Positions 1-8,395 of a stretch of 64,000 nt of DNA are shown here, piece after piece. The first letter of the stretch is position 1, and every line of letters starts with the position of its first letter. The notes below the pieces were generated by a model. The model was given only the letters and a program-made list of their open reading frames with translations. It had not been told where the DNA came from and did not search any database. Location: NCBI GenBank assembly GCA_028554795.2, contig CM068826.1, positions 100,592,846 through 100,656,845 of the forward strand, given 5' to 3'. The DNA comes from Sinohyriopsis cumingii. Its lineage: Eukaryota > Mollusca > Bivalvia > Unionida > Unionidae. The translations under genes and the position numbers were made by a program.

Positions 1-2
1 CA

Positions 3-113
3 CCAGAAATAATTAATGAAGCGGCTGATATTTGTCAGCGACTATTTCGCGGCGGCATCATGGATACTCACATCTATCGAGAACTTATTGATGAACTCGT
101 CGACAGCGATTAG
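3..113 (+). CDS. C-terminal end of an unidentified gene (partial)
   Basis: An open frame enters from the left edge and ends at TAG 111-113, giving 36 residues rich in acidic and hydrophobic positions and ending in VDSD. It uses the same strand and codon style as the genes that follow, and the next ATG is only 20 bases after the stop, so it is very likely the tail of the upstream gene of the same element. The fragment is too short to name. A packaging ATPase is one possibility by general gene content, but nothing in these residues shows it. Confidence 0.6.
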   Translation, partial: PEIINEAADICQRLFRGGIMDTHIYRELIDELVDSD

Positions 114-133
114 AGAAATAACAATTAAATAGC

Positions 134-562
134 ATGATAGTACACAATTCTCATCGTAGACCAGTCATGGTCAGGGTGGTAAATTCACGAGTACCCGTTT
201 ACAAAATGACTTATGGAAATGGATTAGGCGATGTTGTTCAGAGTTTATTTGCGAGAATGGCACCTAAAGCAATACCGATCGCAAAACAATTATCGATGAA
301 AGCCATTGATGTTATTAAAGATAAAGCTACTGGCGCTGTTGGTAGCGCTGCCGGTAAAGCATTCACGGCGATCAAGGACAGACTAGCACGATTAATACGC
401 AGAAAACCTCCGCCGGTAAAATTATCAGCCACCGCAGACATGCCAGCAAATGTCGGCAAAGTAATAAATGAAGCCGCAAATCAAAAACTAGCAGCGCTGA
501 TAAATCCTGAACAAATAAATACAAGTTTGATTGCGGGAAGTGGTCTTCGTTTTAGACGATAA
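134..562 (+). CDS. Small basic minor virion-type protein
   Basis: A 142-residue protein with Arg-rich ends (RRPVMVRVV near the N terminus, GLRFRR at the C terminus) and a central alanine/glycine-rich amphipathic stretch (about residues 28-90), beginning GNGLGDVVQSLF. Adenovirus and Polinton-group minor core or membrane-active proteins (pX/pVI-like) often have this composition, but there is no diagnostic motif, so the role is inferred from composition and from its place directly before the capsid gene. Its stop lies 13 bases before the preferred capsid start. Likely acts inside the particle; DNA binding or membrane interaction cannot be told apart here. Confidence 0.6.
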   Translation: MIVHNSHRRPVMVRVVNSRVPVYKMTYGNGLGDVVQSLFARMAPKAIPIAKQLSMKAIDVIKDKATGAVGSAAGKAFTAIKDRLARLIRRKPPPVKLSATADMPANVGKVINEAANQKLAALINPEQINTSLIAGSGLRFRR

Positions 563-575
563 CTTCTATAATAAA

Positions 576-1970
576 ATGTTTAAACGGGAATCCGACCCAG
601 CATTCGACATAGACGAACCGGTCCTTAAAAATGAATCAGTGCGTGATTATCAGTATTATTCTTATGACGCACGAGAACCAAACAGACGAGGACGAATTGA
701 ACTTCAGGTTCAGGATACAAGTAGATATTTCCTGCCTGCTGAAGCATTTATTGAAATAGAAGGTGAAATTAAAAAAACAGATAACACAGACTACAATGCT
801 GCATTTAAAATCGGTTTTGTCAATAACGGAATTATGGCCTTGTTTGATAGTGCTATCTACATGATTGATGGAAAAAATATTGAATCAGTTCAGAAGGATG
901 TCGATGTTGCTACAACAATAATTAGTCTAGCGAGATATTCTGATGATTATACAAGATCAGCTGGTCCATCAATGATGTTTGCCAAGGACACTTCTAATCA
1001 TCCTAACGATGATCAGTACAATATTAGACGACCAAGAAATAATGCCAATCACGCTGACGCTGATGTGTGGCCGGTGGTTCATGATGCTAACGCAAATTTT
1101 AATTTAGGTTTCGCCGCGCGTAAATTAATGTTGAGCGGGGATAGTAGAAAATTTTCTTGTGCGATTCCGCTGTCTCATATCTTTGGATTTTGCCGAGATG
1201 TCAGAAAGGTAATTTTCGGAGCAAAACATACAGTCGTGCTTGTTAAAAAAGGGGACGACAATGATGCGCTATGGCGAGAAGCTGGTGCTGGTGCTGGTGA
1301 TGCTGGTAAAGTATTAATAACAAAACTATCACTGTGGATGCCGGTAATGACTCCTGCAATTGCCGAAGAACAGCGACTGCTTTCTTTTATGGATCAAGGT
1401 GGTAAAACACTGCTATCGTGGCTTACAACAACCACAGATAGTATTCAAAGTACCATCAATGGTTTATTCACATGGCATATAGCATCACAGCAGGAAGTTG
1501 CAGCGCCGCGACATATTTTCATTGCTCTTCAAAATACTGCACGAGTAAACTCACAAACACATTCGCATATGATATTTGATCAACTTGGTATCACTGACGT
1601 TTCTCTGAGAATAAACGGACATCAGGAACCATCCGAGAACATAATGCTAAATTTTGGTAATAATCATGTTGCACGTGCATATCAACGATTGACGAAATAT
1701 CTAGCGCGCGATCTAAACATCGACACTGGTTTGCAAATATCACAATTGGATTTTACCACTCGTTATCCAATCTATGACTTCTCGCTGCAGCATCTTGATT
1801 TAACCAGACAGTCTGTCGTTGACATTCACTTTCGGGCTATCGTGAATAGAGACGTAGGAGCTATAGCTAATTACAGAGCAATCGCGGTCATACTTTCCGA
1901 TAAAGCAATGTTACTTGAAGGTGCTGGCGGCCGAATGAGAGTCATCGATGTCCCAGTAGAAAACTTGTAG
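576..1970 (+). CDS. Double jelly-roll major capsid protein
   Basis: A protein of 464 residues from ATG 576. The frame is open further upstream but without an ATG. It matches the Polinton/adintovirus major capsid family as I know it: an N terminus of the FD-x-DEPVL type followed by QYYSYD, a mid-protein segment with IPLSHIFGFC then VIFGAKHTVVLVKK, and a C-terminal jelly roll ending in HFRAIVNRDVGAIANYRAIAV. The length is typical. It would form the hexon-like capsomer of an icosahedral shell. The gene has no internal stop. A GAAAAC/GTTTTC inverted repeat brackets its stop codon. Identification is by family pattern; no structure was computed. Confidence 0.88.
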   Translation: MFKRESDPAFDIDEPVLKNESVRDYQYYSYDAREPNRRGRIELQVQDTSRYFLPAEAFIEIEGEIKKTDNTDYNAAFKIGFVNNGIMALFDSAIYMIDGKNIESVQKDVDVATTIISLARYSDDYTRSAGPSMMFAKDTSNHPNDDQYNIRRPRNNANHADADVWPVVHDANANFNLGFAARKLMLSGDSRKFSCAIPLSHIFGFCRDVRKVIFGAKHTVVLVKKGDDNDALWREAGAGAGDAGKVLITKLSLWMPVMTPAIAEEQRLLSFMDQGGKTLLSWLTTTTDSIQSTINGLFTWHIASQQEVAAPRHIFIALQNTARVNSQTHSHMIFDQLGITDVSLRINGHQEPSENIMLNFGNNHVARAYQRLTKYLARDLNIDTGLQISQLDFTTRYPIYDFSLQHLDLTRQSVVDIHFRAIVNRDVGAIANYRAIAVILSDKAMLLEGAGGRMRVIDVPVENL

Positions 1971-2017
1971 GTTTTCCGAAAATATGTAACAATTAGATCA
2001 ATCTCATATTAAATAAA

Positions 2018-2461
2018 ATGTCATACAGTCATGTTAATGTCACTCTGACTCCGGGTCAGGTGAAGAAATTACAATCGAAGAACGCGAGCACATGTGGGAC
2101 AACAATAACACTAAAACACGATCAGCTAGCGGGTGGTCCAAACAAACTGTCATTAACTAAAACTCAGCTAAAACATTTCAATAAAGCGAAACAAGCAACG
2201 ACTGGAGTTCGACTTGATCTCTCTCCGGCAGCTATCAAAGATATGGTTAAAACCGGTGGTATATTTCCTCTTCTCGCCGCGATACCAGCGTTGATAGCTG
2301 CTGCTGCTCCCGCAGTCGCAAAAGCAGCCGCGTTAGGAGCTGTTGGAACCGCTGCTGGAATGGCACTAAAGAAAGTCACAGGAAAAGGATATCGAAAAAA
2401 AACGGGCCGAGGTCTCAGACTTCCAGGAACTTCGCCATCATGGTACCCAAAAAGGTTCTAA
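2018..2461 (+). CDS. Small virion-type protein with hydrophobic segment and basic tail
   Basis: 147 residues. The N-terminal half is polar with VTLTPGQVKKLQ and LSLTKTQLKHFNKAK; a strongly hydrophobic Ala-rich stretch runs from about residue 85 to 120 (GGIFPLLAAIPALIAAAAP), and the tail is very basic (KGYRKKTGRGLR). This polar/hydrophobic/basic order is common in small proteins beside the capsid gene of Polinton-group elements and recalls adenovirus minor capsid or membrane-lytic proteins. The function is inferred, not shown. It overlaps the protease gene by 22 bases if that gene starts at 2440, an arrangement typical of compact viral genomes. Confidence 0.65.
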   Translation: MSYSHVNVTLTPGQVKKLQSKNASTCGTTITLKHDQLAGGPNKLSLTKTQLKHFNKAKQATTGVRLDLSPAAIKDMVKTGGIFPLLAAIPALIAAAAPAVAKAAALGAVGTAAGMALKKVTGKGYRKKTGRGLRLPGTSPSWYPKRF

Positions 2462-2901
2462 GTGTTTTCACACCAATGTCAAATTTTGATTTACTTGATG
2501 CCGCTAATCGATTACGCGTAAAACATTTCAGAGGTGTCTTTATGCGAGATCAATTACCAGCCCGACCGAATAATCCAGAAACCGGAATTATTAATCTTGA
2601 TAACAGCGATGGTCCAGGAACTCACTGGGTTGCTTACGCGATCGATCCACGTGGAATTATATATTTCGATTCGTACGGGCTAGCACCGCCAGTTGAGTTT
2701 CTTCGATATACAAAAAACATCCCCCTGACAGGTAAGATTTGGTACTCAACGCTGCCAACACAAACATTAACTGATCCTCCAATATGCGGTCATGAAGTAT
2801 TAAATGTTCTTGATGCAATCTCAAAATCAGCGAGTTCTCCTCACAAAGTCGTGCATGAATATACTGCAAATTTAAATAATCCTGTAACTAATAATGGTTG
2901 A
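2440..2901 (+). CDS. Adenain-type (Ulp1-like) virion maturation protease
   Basis: 153 residues from ATG 2440; a second ATG at 2476 (MSNFDLLDAANRL) is an equally good start and avoids the overlap. The layout of adenovirus-type cysteine proteases is visible: LRVKHFRGVFMRDQLP, then His62 in GTHWVAY, Asp77 in IYFDSYG, Gln108 as a plausible oxyanion residue and Cys116 in PICGHEVLN. All three catalytic positions are present in the usual order, so the protein looks active. It should process virion precursor proteins during assembly. It lies between virion-type genes, as expected for this group. Confidence 0.88.
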   Translation: MVPKKVLSVFTPMSNFDLLDAANRLRVKHFRGVFMRDQLPARPNNPETGIINLDNSDGPGTHWVAYAIDPRGIIYFDSYGLAPPVEFLRYTKNIPLTGKIWYSTLPTQTLTDPPICGHEVLNVLDAISKSASSPHKVVHEYTANLNNPVTNNG

Positions 2902-4003
2902 TATTTACGGAAGATCAAGGAGAACAGCGGAGGAAAAAAAAGTTTTCGACGAATCAAAGTATGCGACTAAAGATGAAATTGATAATCTTTTAACGTGAAC
3001 CGGGATAGACCCAGATGAGGTTGTTATTTTTCAAGATCGACATGGCAAGCTAAAAACCAGTAACATTAAGTGGAATGACATAATTCGCAGGGTTATTGGA
3101 GCTACCACGGACAACATCGTTGTATTCACTGACAGCGGCAGAATCAGAGATTCGTCGATATCAATTGCAGCTCTCCGAGATGATATGCAAAAACTTGCAC
3201 TAGCCCGTGTAGCGAAGACCGGTGATACAATGACAGGTGAACTCAATCTCGGCAACAACAAAATAACCGCGTTAGCGATTCCAACCTCGAACGAAGACGC
3301 AGCAAACAAACAATATGTAGACACCATTGACGGTAAACTAACCACGTTGCGGGTAGAGTATGATGTTCACGTGGGCGCGTTTACAAGACTTCGAAGAAAC
3401 TTCGCAAAAACTGATGAGGCCGTGGATAAGTTCTTTGGGGTTCCTCCAGTCATCGACATGAAACTTTCTGAAATCAAAGAAAAACTTACTGGTAACGCCA
3501 GCGAAGTCAACAAGATTAATACCCGGTTAGGTGTAGTCAGAACAGAAAAAAGTTTTTCAGATCAAATCCAGATAATAGAAAATAACATTAACACGATCAA
3601 ACAAACACAGCAAAACATCGTAGCGGGAATTCCTGAGATCGTTAACAAAACCAGTCTGATTAAAGTCCCCACTGGAGTTACCCCCGGGCATATCACCAAC
3701 ATAACATACACGGTATCATCGGGATTCGCAACATGGTCCCGACAAAATAATACTATCAAATATACAGCAACAGCCTTTGGCGTGTATAGACTGTCTGTGT
3801 TTTCCGCCGCTAAGTTTGAAATATTCACAACATATCCCTGGAGACATTCCACTGACAAATATTCCGGGGTTGTGACTGTAATATTAAACAGCGGCACCGA
3901 AGAAACATTTATACTGGAAGCCGCAGACAGGAAATTAACCGCAACATCTTACTGGTCGTGTTTGGAATTTGTAGCTGAAACGCCTCAATTGGTTACCCTG
4001 TGA
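2894..4003 (+). pseudogene. Fibre-like attachment protein gene with one in-frame TGA
   Basis: The frame opens at ATG 2894, overlapping the end of the protease gene, and is broken once, by TGA at 2996-2998 after 34 codons. It then stays open to TGA 4001-4003. The downstream part alone is at least 272 residues from ATG 3185. It contains the GDTMTGELNLGNNKITAL and DAANKQYVD signatures known from phage and Polinton-type fibre shafts, a heptad-like middle, and a C-terminal beta-rich domain like a trimeric knob. Likely role: host attachment. The stop may be decay (CGA to TGA), readthrough, or a sequencing error; a shorter protein from an internal ATG is also possible. Confidence 0.75.
2996..2998 (+). 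other. In-frame TGA in the fibre-like gene
   Basis: TGA between ACG and ACC is the only interruption in this 1.1-kb frame. TGA is also the true stop of this gene and of the small genes ending at 6227 and 6509, so a general reassignment of TGA is not supported. Confidence 0.9.
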
Positions 4004-4013
4004 TTTAATCACA
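3999..4013 (+). terminator. Perfect palindrome over the fibre gene stop codon
   Basis: TGTGATT, one T, AATCACA: a 7-bp stem with the stop TGA inside it, 16 bases before the next ATG. It may act in 3' end formation, by analogy with hairpin-directed transcript ends in some large DNA viruses. That role is inference. Confidence 0.4.
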
Positions 4014-4028
4014 ACGTAAATTAATAAA

Positions 4029-4613
4029 ATGCCATCGATAACCCTCGAAGAATCTTCAACGATAGATGCTCAACGGCACAGATACAATCAAGTACGTGAA
4101 TACCAATCAGAGTTAAAAACTATCATTGACGAGTGTACGGTAAAAGTAAAAAAATATCGACGACGAGTAACCGTGTTAGATGTGTTAGTGTATTCTGTTT
4201 CTGCCATGGTAGCATCAACCGGAGTATTATTATCAGCGTTGACTCCGGTTACCGCGGCGATTGCCGCCACCATTGCGGTGTCAGCGACAACTACGGTTGC
4301 CGGTGTCGCTAGTATCATCGCGAAAAAAATATCATCTTGCGCCGGCGACAAACTCCGCGAATACACAACTAAATTAGAACTTACTCAGCGGTGTTATTCA
4401 AAACTTTCTAACGCGTTATCGGAATCCGTCGCTGACAGCAATATATCCACGGCGGAGTTCACCGAGCTCACCAAGATATATGAGGATTTAAAAACATCAC
4501 TGATAAATAATGACAGAACCACTTCAGCATCGAGCTTTACTCGACATAGCCGCAAATACAACTCCGGTAAAAACATCAATGATAACAATATCTTCGACGC
4601 AACCAGAGTTTAA
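4029..4613 (+). CDS. Membrane protein with a hydrophobic hairpin between helical arms
   Basis: 194 residues. The N-terminal arm (about 10-47) is charged and helix-prone, ending in KKYRRR. Two adjacent hydrophobic segments follow at about 48-72 and 73-98, rich in Ala, Val and Thr. The C-terminal half is again helical and polar. This fits a membrane-anchored hairpin protein with cytosolic or virion-internal coiled-coil arms. I recognise the architecture from Polinton-group elements but cannot name a family. The gene overlaps the penton-like gene by 104 bases in another frame, so translation of the two may be coupled or leaky. Confidence 0.65.
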   Translation: MPSITLEESSTIDAQRHRYNQVREYQSELKTIIDECTVKVKKYRRRVTVLDVLVYSVSAMVASTGVLLSALTPVTAAIAATIAVSATTTVAGVASIIAKKISSCAGDKLREYTTKLELTQRCYSKLSNALSESVADSNISTAEFTELTKIYEDLKTSLINNDRTTSASSFTRHSRKYNSGKNINDNNIFDATRV

Positions 4614-5931
4614 TATTAATTTTCCAACTGCAATTCCAGTAAAAGAAATCGCGTTGGCACAATTACGAGTATATCACAGTTGGCCCAACATCAGGTCGAC
4701 ATCATTTCACGGACAATCGCCGAATAATTCATTTGTATTTTCGTATCAGAATAACCCTGACGGCACCCCCGACTGGAACATCATTGCGTTACCCACTGGG
4801 AGTTATCAGATCGAAGAAATCAACAAAGAAATACAGCGTCAAATGAAGCGTATCACCACCAAGGAAGCAAAAATATCAATAATCGCACACAAGCCAACGT
4901 TGTCAACGATCATCGAAGTCGCTTCACCGGGTTACCACGTAGACATTTATAATAGTTCAATCAGAACAGTATTAGGATGGCCTGAAAATCCACCACCGAC
5001 ACCACCGATACCACCAGAACCTAAAAAGTCTGATTATATCACTGACGCGCAGTCATATCATGAAACTACACCGTCATACAAACAACATCTTGATAATATA
5101 AAACTTGCGACGCTGGGCAACCTGATTAACTTCTATGAAGATGGCAGCGATATCATGTGGGTTTTTATTTATGCAGCAGATAGAGGATTTAATATCCGCG
5201 GGAGCGAAATTAATGAATATTTTAGAATTATTAATAAATTACATAAAACACATCTAGTGTATCTACGGCAACGCTTCCGAGAACATCTTGGAAACATTTC
5301 CGATTCACGCAGCGAAATTATTAAACAAATTGAGATATTAAATCAACTTGCCTACGATATGGAGTATATTAACCAGCGAGCAATTCAAACAGTGGTTGAC
5401 AGTAAACCCGGTGAACGATGACAATTTCTCGATAAGTACTCGCTGACCGAAGCTGAACTACCCAATTTTAAATTACCAGGATACGTTTCCCCGGTCATCT
5501 TACGAAAACACGTCACTGATATCATCGATGAATACTTCGATGACATACTTGACCAACACAAGCGAATACTACCACAACCAACTATCCTCAGACACGATAA
5601 TTCCACAGCGGGTGATGGCCGGCATATTTCTCCGGGGATCGTAAATATCACTGATGTCGTCGTGGTCAATCTTGTGTGTGACGCAATCGACGGTAGTTAC
5701 AACACAGACACAACAGTATCAAATCAAGCCCAGCAAGGGTTTATACTATATTCATTTACTCCTAAAGAACCACCTGGATTTTTGATTATACAAGAGCCAA
5801 TCAATCCAGTATTTCTGCAGTGTCTGAATCCAACGCTGACAAGGATGAATTTTAAAGTCACTGACCAACAGGGTAGACTTTTGGACCTGAGAAATGAAAC
5901 TATTAGTATTAATTTGCTGGTAAAGTCGTAA
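4510..5931 (+). pseudogene. Penton-like minor capsid protein gene with one in-frame TGA
   Basis: One frame runs from ATG 4510 to TAA 5929-5931 and is broken only by TGA at 5419-5421. The first part (303 residues) shows the Polinton/adintovirus penton pattern: an N-terminal jelly-roll strand series (INFPTAIPVKEIALAQL, then LPTGSYQIEEINKEIQRQM, then SIRTVLGWPEN). The last part has FILYSFTPKEPPG and KVTDQQGRLLDLRNETISI, the usual C-terminal half of the same fold. Between the halves is an unusually long polar, helix-rich insertion of about 220 residues; the TGA lies in it. Likely vertex capsomer beneath the fibre. A functional product would need readthrough or an intact allele. Confidence 0.78.
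5419..5421 (+). other. In-frame TGA in the penton-like gene
   Basis: CGA TGA CAA inside the insertion between the two jelly-roll halves; about 170 further codons stay open in the same frame. Same stop type and isolation as the fibre gene lesion. Confidence 0.9.
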
Positions 5932-5948
5932 AAATACGAAGTATTTTT
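5930..5948 (+). terminator. Hairpin at the end of the penton-like gene
   Basis: AAAAATAC, GAA, GTATTTTT: a perfect 8-bp stem with a 3-base loop that starts inside the stop codon. A 3' end signal is possible; this is inferred from position and from similar palindromes at neighbouring genes. Confidence 0.45.
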
Positions 5949-5996
5949 CAAGGACTTTCATCGTAGACTTTCAATTAATAATATCATATCATAATA

Positions 5997-6227
5997 ATGT
6001 CACAAAAATCTTCGAATTTCCGGAAGTGCGATGATGACGAAGATGTCTCTGACAGTGATTTTGTTGTCAGTGATGAAGATGTCTCTGACAGTGACAGTGA
6101 AACACAAAGTGTTTCCAGCGATGAAACAGAGAGTGTTTCCGATTACACTGACAGCGACGACGATGATAGCCCGGTGGGAAACATCACCATCAGCGACAGC
6201 ACTGTCATAATAAATTATATTAAATGA
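5997..6227 (+). CDS. Small acidic Ser/Asp-rich protein
   Basis: 76 residues, dominated by Asp, Ser and Glu in SD/DSD repeats (DEDVSDSD occurs twice) with a short hydrophobic C-terminal tail (STVIINYIK). It looks like a disordered, phosphorylatable acidic protein. No family is recognised. The repeated GATGAAGATGTCTCTGACAG unit (6041-6060 and 6074-6093) shows recent internal duplication. It lies 66 bases after the penton stop, same strand. It could be a low-complexity chance ORF, but its codon style and position favour a real gene. Confidence 0.5.
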   Translation: MSQKSSNFRKCDDDEDVSDSDFVVSDEDVSDSDSETQSVSSDETESVSDYTDSDDDDSPVGNITISDSTVIINYIK

Positions 6228-6245
6228 TGAAAAAAAATATAGCAA

Positions 6246-6509
6246 ATGTATCAACACGTGAGATGTTCCATCGTTGACAAGCGCGCGCTTGAAGAATTCA
6301 TCCGAAAATTATTTACCGGAAACCATTTCCCGGGTTATGTTAAAATAATCATCGATAAGTACGGCAATGATGATTTTTTACTGACAGAATTTCAGCTGAA
6401 GCAATTCCGCGAAAACAATATCACGATGATTACTTGTGACGCAGACCAAATCCTCATTTATGTTCACTCGTGCATTTCACGGGACCATCTTGATAAAATG
6501 CTGCAGTGA
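6246..6509 (+). CDS. Small protein of unknown function
   Basis: 87 residues with ordinary globular composition (VDKRALEEFIRKLF near the start, a C-terminal HSCISRDHLDKML). No motif is recognised. It follows the acidic ORF by 18 bases on the same strand and is followed at once by a perfect hairpin, like other genes of this element, which supports it being real. It is the last rightward gene before the repeat array. Confidence 0.5.
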   Translation: MYQHVRCSIVDKRALEEFIRKLFTGNHFPGYVKIIIDKYGNDDFLLTEFQLKQFRENNITMITCDADQILIYVHSCISRDHLDKMLQ

Positions 6510-6525
6510 AAATCCTTAGGATTTT
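6509..6525 (+). terminator. Hairpin at the end of the 87-residue gene
   Basis: AAAATCC, TTA, GGATTTT: a perfect 7-bp stem starting on the last base of the stop codon, followed by an AT-rich run. Confidence 0.45.
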
Positions 6526-6605
6526 TAAAAATGTCAAAGACATTTCCAGAAATTCTTTGAAAATATTTTACTTTATATATATTTTTTTTACCACTGACAA
6601 TTTCG

Positions 6606-7130
6606 CTGATTTCATAGGGGTAATTGCTAGTAAAAATCAACAAAACAGTCCAAAGTCGCAGATTTGATAGGGTAATTGCTAGTAAAAATCAACAAAATAG
6701 TCCAAAGTCGCAGATTTGATAGGGTAATTGATAGTAAAAATTAACAAAACAGTCCAAAGTGCTCATTCCGTAGGGGTATTTGCTAGTAAAATCCAGTGAA
6801 ATCGTGCAGTTTGTATAAATTTCATATAATAATTATTTCACTGCGGGATTTTATGTTTTCTTATAGTATTTTTCTGCAATAGTCCAAAGTCGCAGATTTG
6901 ATAGGGTATTTGCTAGTAAAAATGATAAAAACAGTCCAAAGTCACAGATTTTATAGGGTATTTGCTAGTAAAAATTAACAAAACAGTCCAAAGTGCTCAT
7001 TTTGATAGGGTAATTGCTAGTAAAAATTAACAAAACAGACCAAAGTCACGGATTTGATAGGGTAATTGCTAGTAAAAATTAACAAAACAGACCAAAGTCA
7101 CGGATTTGATAGGGTATTTTGCTATGAAAA
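6606..7130. repeat. Tandem array of a 54-bp repeat
   Basis: About nine imperfect copies of a unit containing ATAGGGTAATTGCTAGTAAA and ACAAAACAGTCCAAAGTCGC, with a period close to 54 bases. The array is interrupted once (about 6795-6880) by unrelated AT-rich sequence. Copies alternate between TCGCAGATTTGATAGGG and TGCTCATT variants. It sits between the rightward and leftward gene blocks, where both transcription units converge, so it may be an insulator, a replication or packaging region, or only a minisatellite. Confidence 0.85.
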
Positions 7131-7302
7131 TCAACAACCGGGGACAGTTGCAGAATTTTATTATAATATAATTTTTTTCACTGACAGTTTTCACTGGTAT
7201 TTGCTAGTAGCAACCAGAAAAATCGGACAGTTGCACAATTTGGACAGTAAAAAAAAGTAATATTTTTTTTTACTTTCGATTTCACTTCCAAGTAAAATGC
7301 AA
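7131..7302. other. AT-rich spacer with hairpin
   Basis: No ORF of note. A long palindrome AGTAAAAAAAA / TTTTTTTTTACT (about 7246-7276) lies just beyond the end of the leftward gene and may help end its transcript. Confidence 0.4.
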
Positions 7303-7761
7303 TCAAGGTGAGGTATTTACTTCTGAAAATCCTAAAGGATTTTCGTGACTGACTTCGTCATCTGTGACGAAGCTATCATTGACTTCAAAATTCTCTGGAT
7401 TTTCATCATTGACAGCGTCAGCGGACATACAATGCTTTAATTTCCTGACCCGATTATTAATTATCTTCTTTGTTTCATACTCGGCTGCCAGTGCCAGCCT
7501 GATCTTTTCGATTGCACGAGACAGTGGAACAAATTCATTTATTTGTGCCTCCGCTACGCTGGCTAGCGATTTATACAAATTATTTTGAATCATCTTTATG
7601 AATCGATATTGAGCAGGAAGAATATAACGCCCTGCACATTTAGCTTCATATAATGATTCAAAATCAGACAGAATAGTTTCAACATTTAGTAATATATTAA
7701 ATCCTTGTTTTTCTAATTTTTTAATAGCATCAATCACATTATTGATATTTTCTTGATTCAT
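7303..7761 (-). CDS. Unknown helical protein with acidic tail
   Basis: 152 residues from the ATG at 7761 (MNQENINNVIDAIKKLEKQG). The frame is open further upstream, but that part is AT-rich and without typical coding composition. The body is predicted helical (LSDFESLYEAKCAGRYILP, then EAQINEFVPLSRAIEKIRLAL) and the last 40 residues are acidic with repeated ENP and EVN motifs. The C-terminal codons contain a perfect GAAAATCC/GGATTTTC hairpin (7325-7344). First leftward gene after the repeat array. No family is recognised. Confidence 0.6.
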   Translation of the reverse strand: MNQENINNVIDAIKKLEKQGFNILLNVETILSDFESLYEAKCAGRYILPAQYRFIKMIQNNLYKSLASVAEAQINEFVPLSRAIEKIRLALAAEYETKKIINNRVRKLKHCMSADAVNDENPENFEVNDSFVTDDEVSHENPLGFSEVNTSP

Positions 7762-7999
7762 ATTTATATATATTTTTATATATTTAAAATAAAAAAACAT
7801 CACATCTCCTTGAGCTTCTAGCTTATCATATGATAACCTACCAAACTCAGGAGGGAGCGGAAACACTACCCCCAATGAGCTCCTAAACTATCAAATAACA
7901 GTCTAGAAAGCCCAGAAGGTGTGTTTGCGAACGACGAGACATTCCCCATTTGTGAACCTCCTAGCTTACCATTTGATATCCTAGCAAGGCTCATATGGG

Positions 8000-8275
8000 G
8001 ACAACACATAACATATAACTTATCCTAGTACTTAATTCTAACTTATCTTAAGACGGCACAAACACATAGTATTTACAATATTTACAGTAGAAGCATATTT
8101 ACAGCAGTTGTATACAGTAGAAGCATATTTACAGCAGTTGTTATTTACAATATTTACAATTGAATATATAACTTATCCTAGGACGGTACAAACATATAAC
8201 TTAATTCTAACTTATCCTAGGACGGTACAAACATATAACTTAATTCTAACTGATCCTAGGACGGTACAAACATCG
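8000..8275. repeat. 39-bp tandem repeats
   Basis: Units containing CTTATCCTAGGACGGTACAA and acatataacttaattctaa repeat with a 39-base period: three good copies at about 8172-8271 and one or two degenerate copies from 8000. Because 39 is a multiple of three, the array gives a spurious repetitive ORF on the + strand. Confidence 0.75.
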
Positions 8276-8296
8276 ATGCGGGGTGATATTCTACGT

Positions 8297-8395
8297 CCAA
8301 CAAAGTTGCACCCCCACCCTGAAATCAATCCCGTTTGGGGTAAAAGATTACCCCGGAACGGGGCGATAACGGAGAAACTTGTGCAACTTCGTTGG
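8297..8395. other. Large imperfect inverted repeat (cruciform or RNA fold)
   Basis: Outer arms CCAACAAAGTTGCAC (8297-8311) and GTGCAACTTCGTTGG (8381-8395) pair at 14 of 15 positions. Inner arms GGGGTAA (8337-8343) and TTACCCC (8348-8354) pair perfectly around a 4-base loop, with further CCCGTT/AACGGG pairing. The segment is clearly more GC-rich than its surroundings. It could be a structured RNA, an origin-type cruciform or a recombined end. Confidence 0.55.

Noticed and set aside
2164-2379. Minus-strand and other-frame ORFs inside capsid, protease, LINE and transposase genes
   Set aside because: They are shadows of the real frames, with mirrored composition and no independent signals.
2894-5931. 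Alternative genetic code with TGA as a sense codon
   Set aside because: TGA is the proper terminal stop of the fibre gene itself and of the genes ending at 6227 and 6509.
6606-7130. CRISPR-like array
   Set aside because: The copies are contiguous tandem repeats without unique spacers, and the context is animal DNA with no cas genes.
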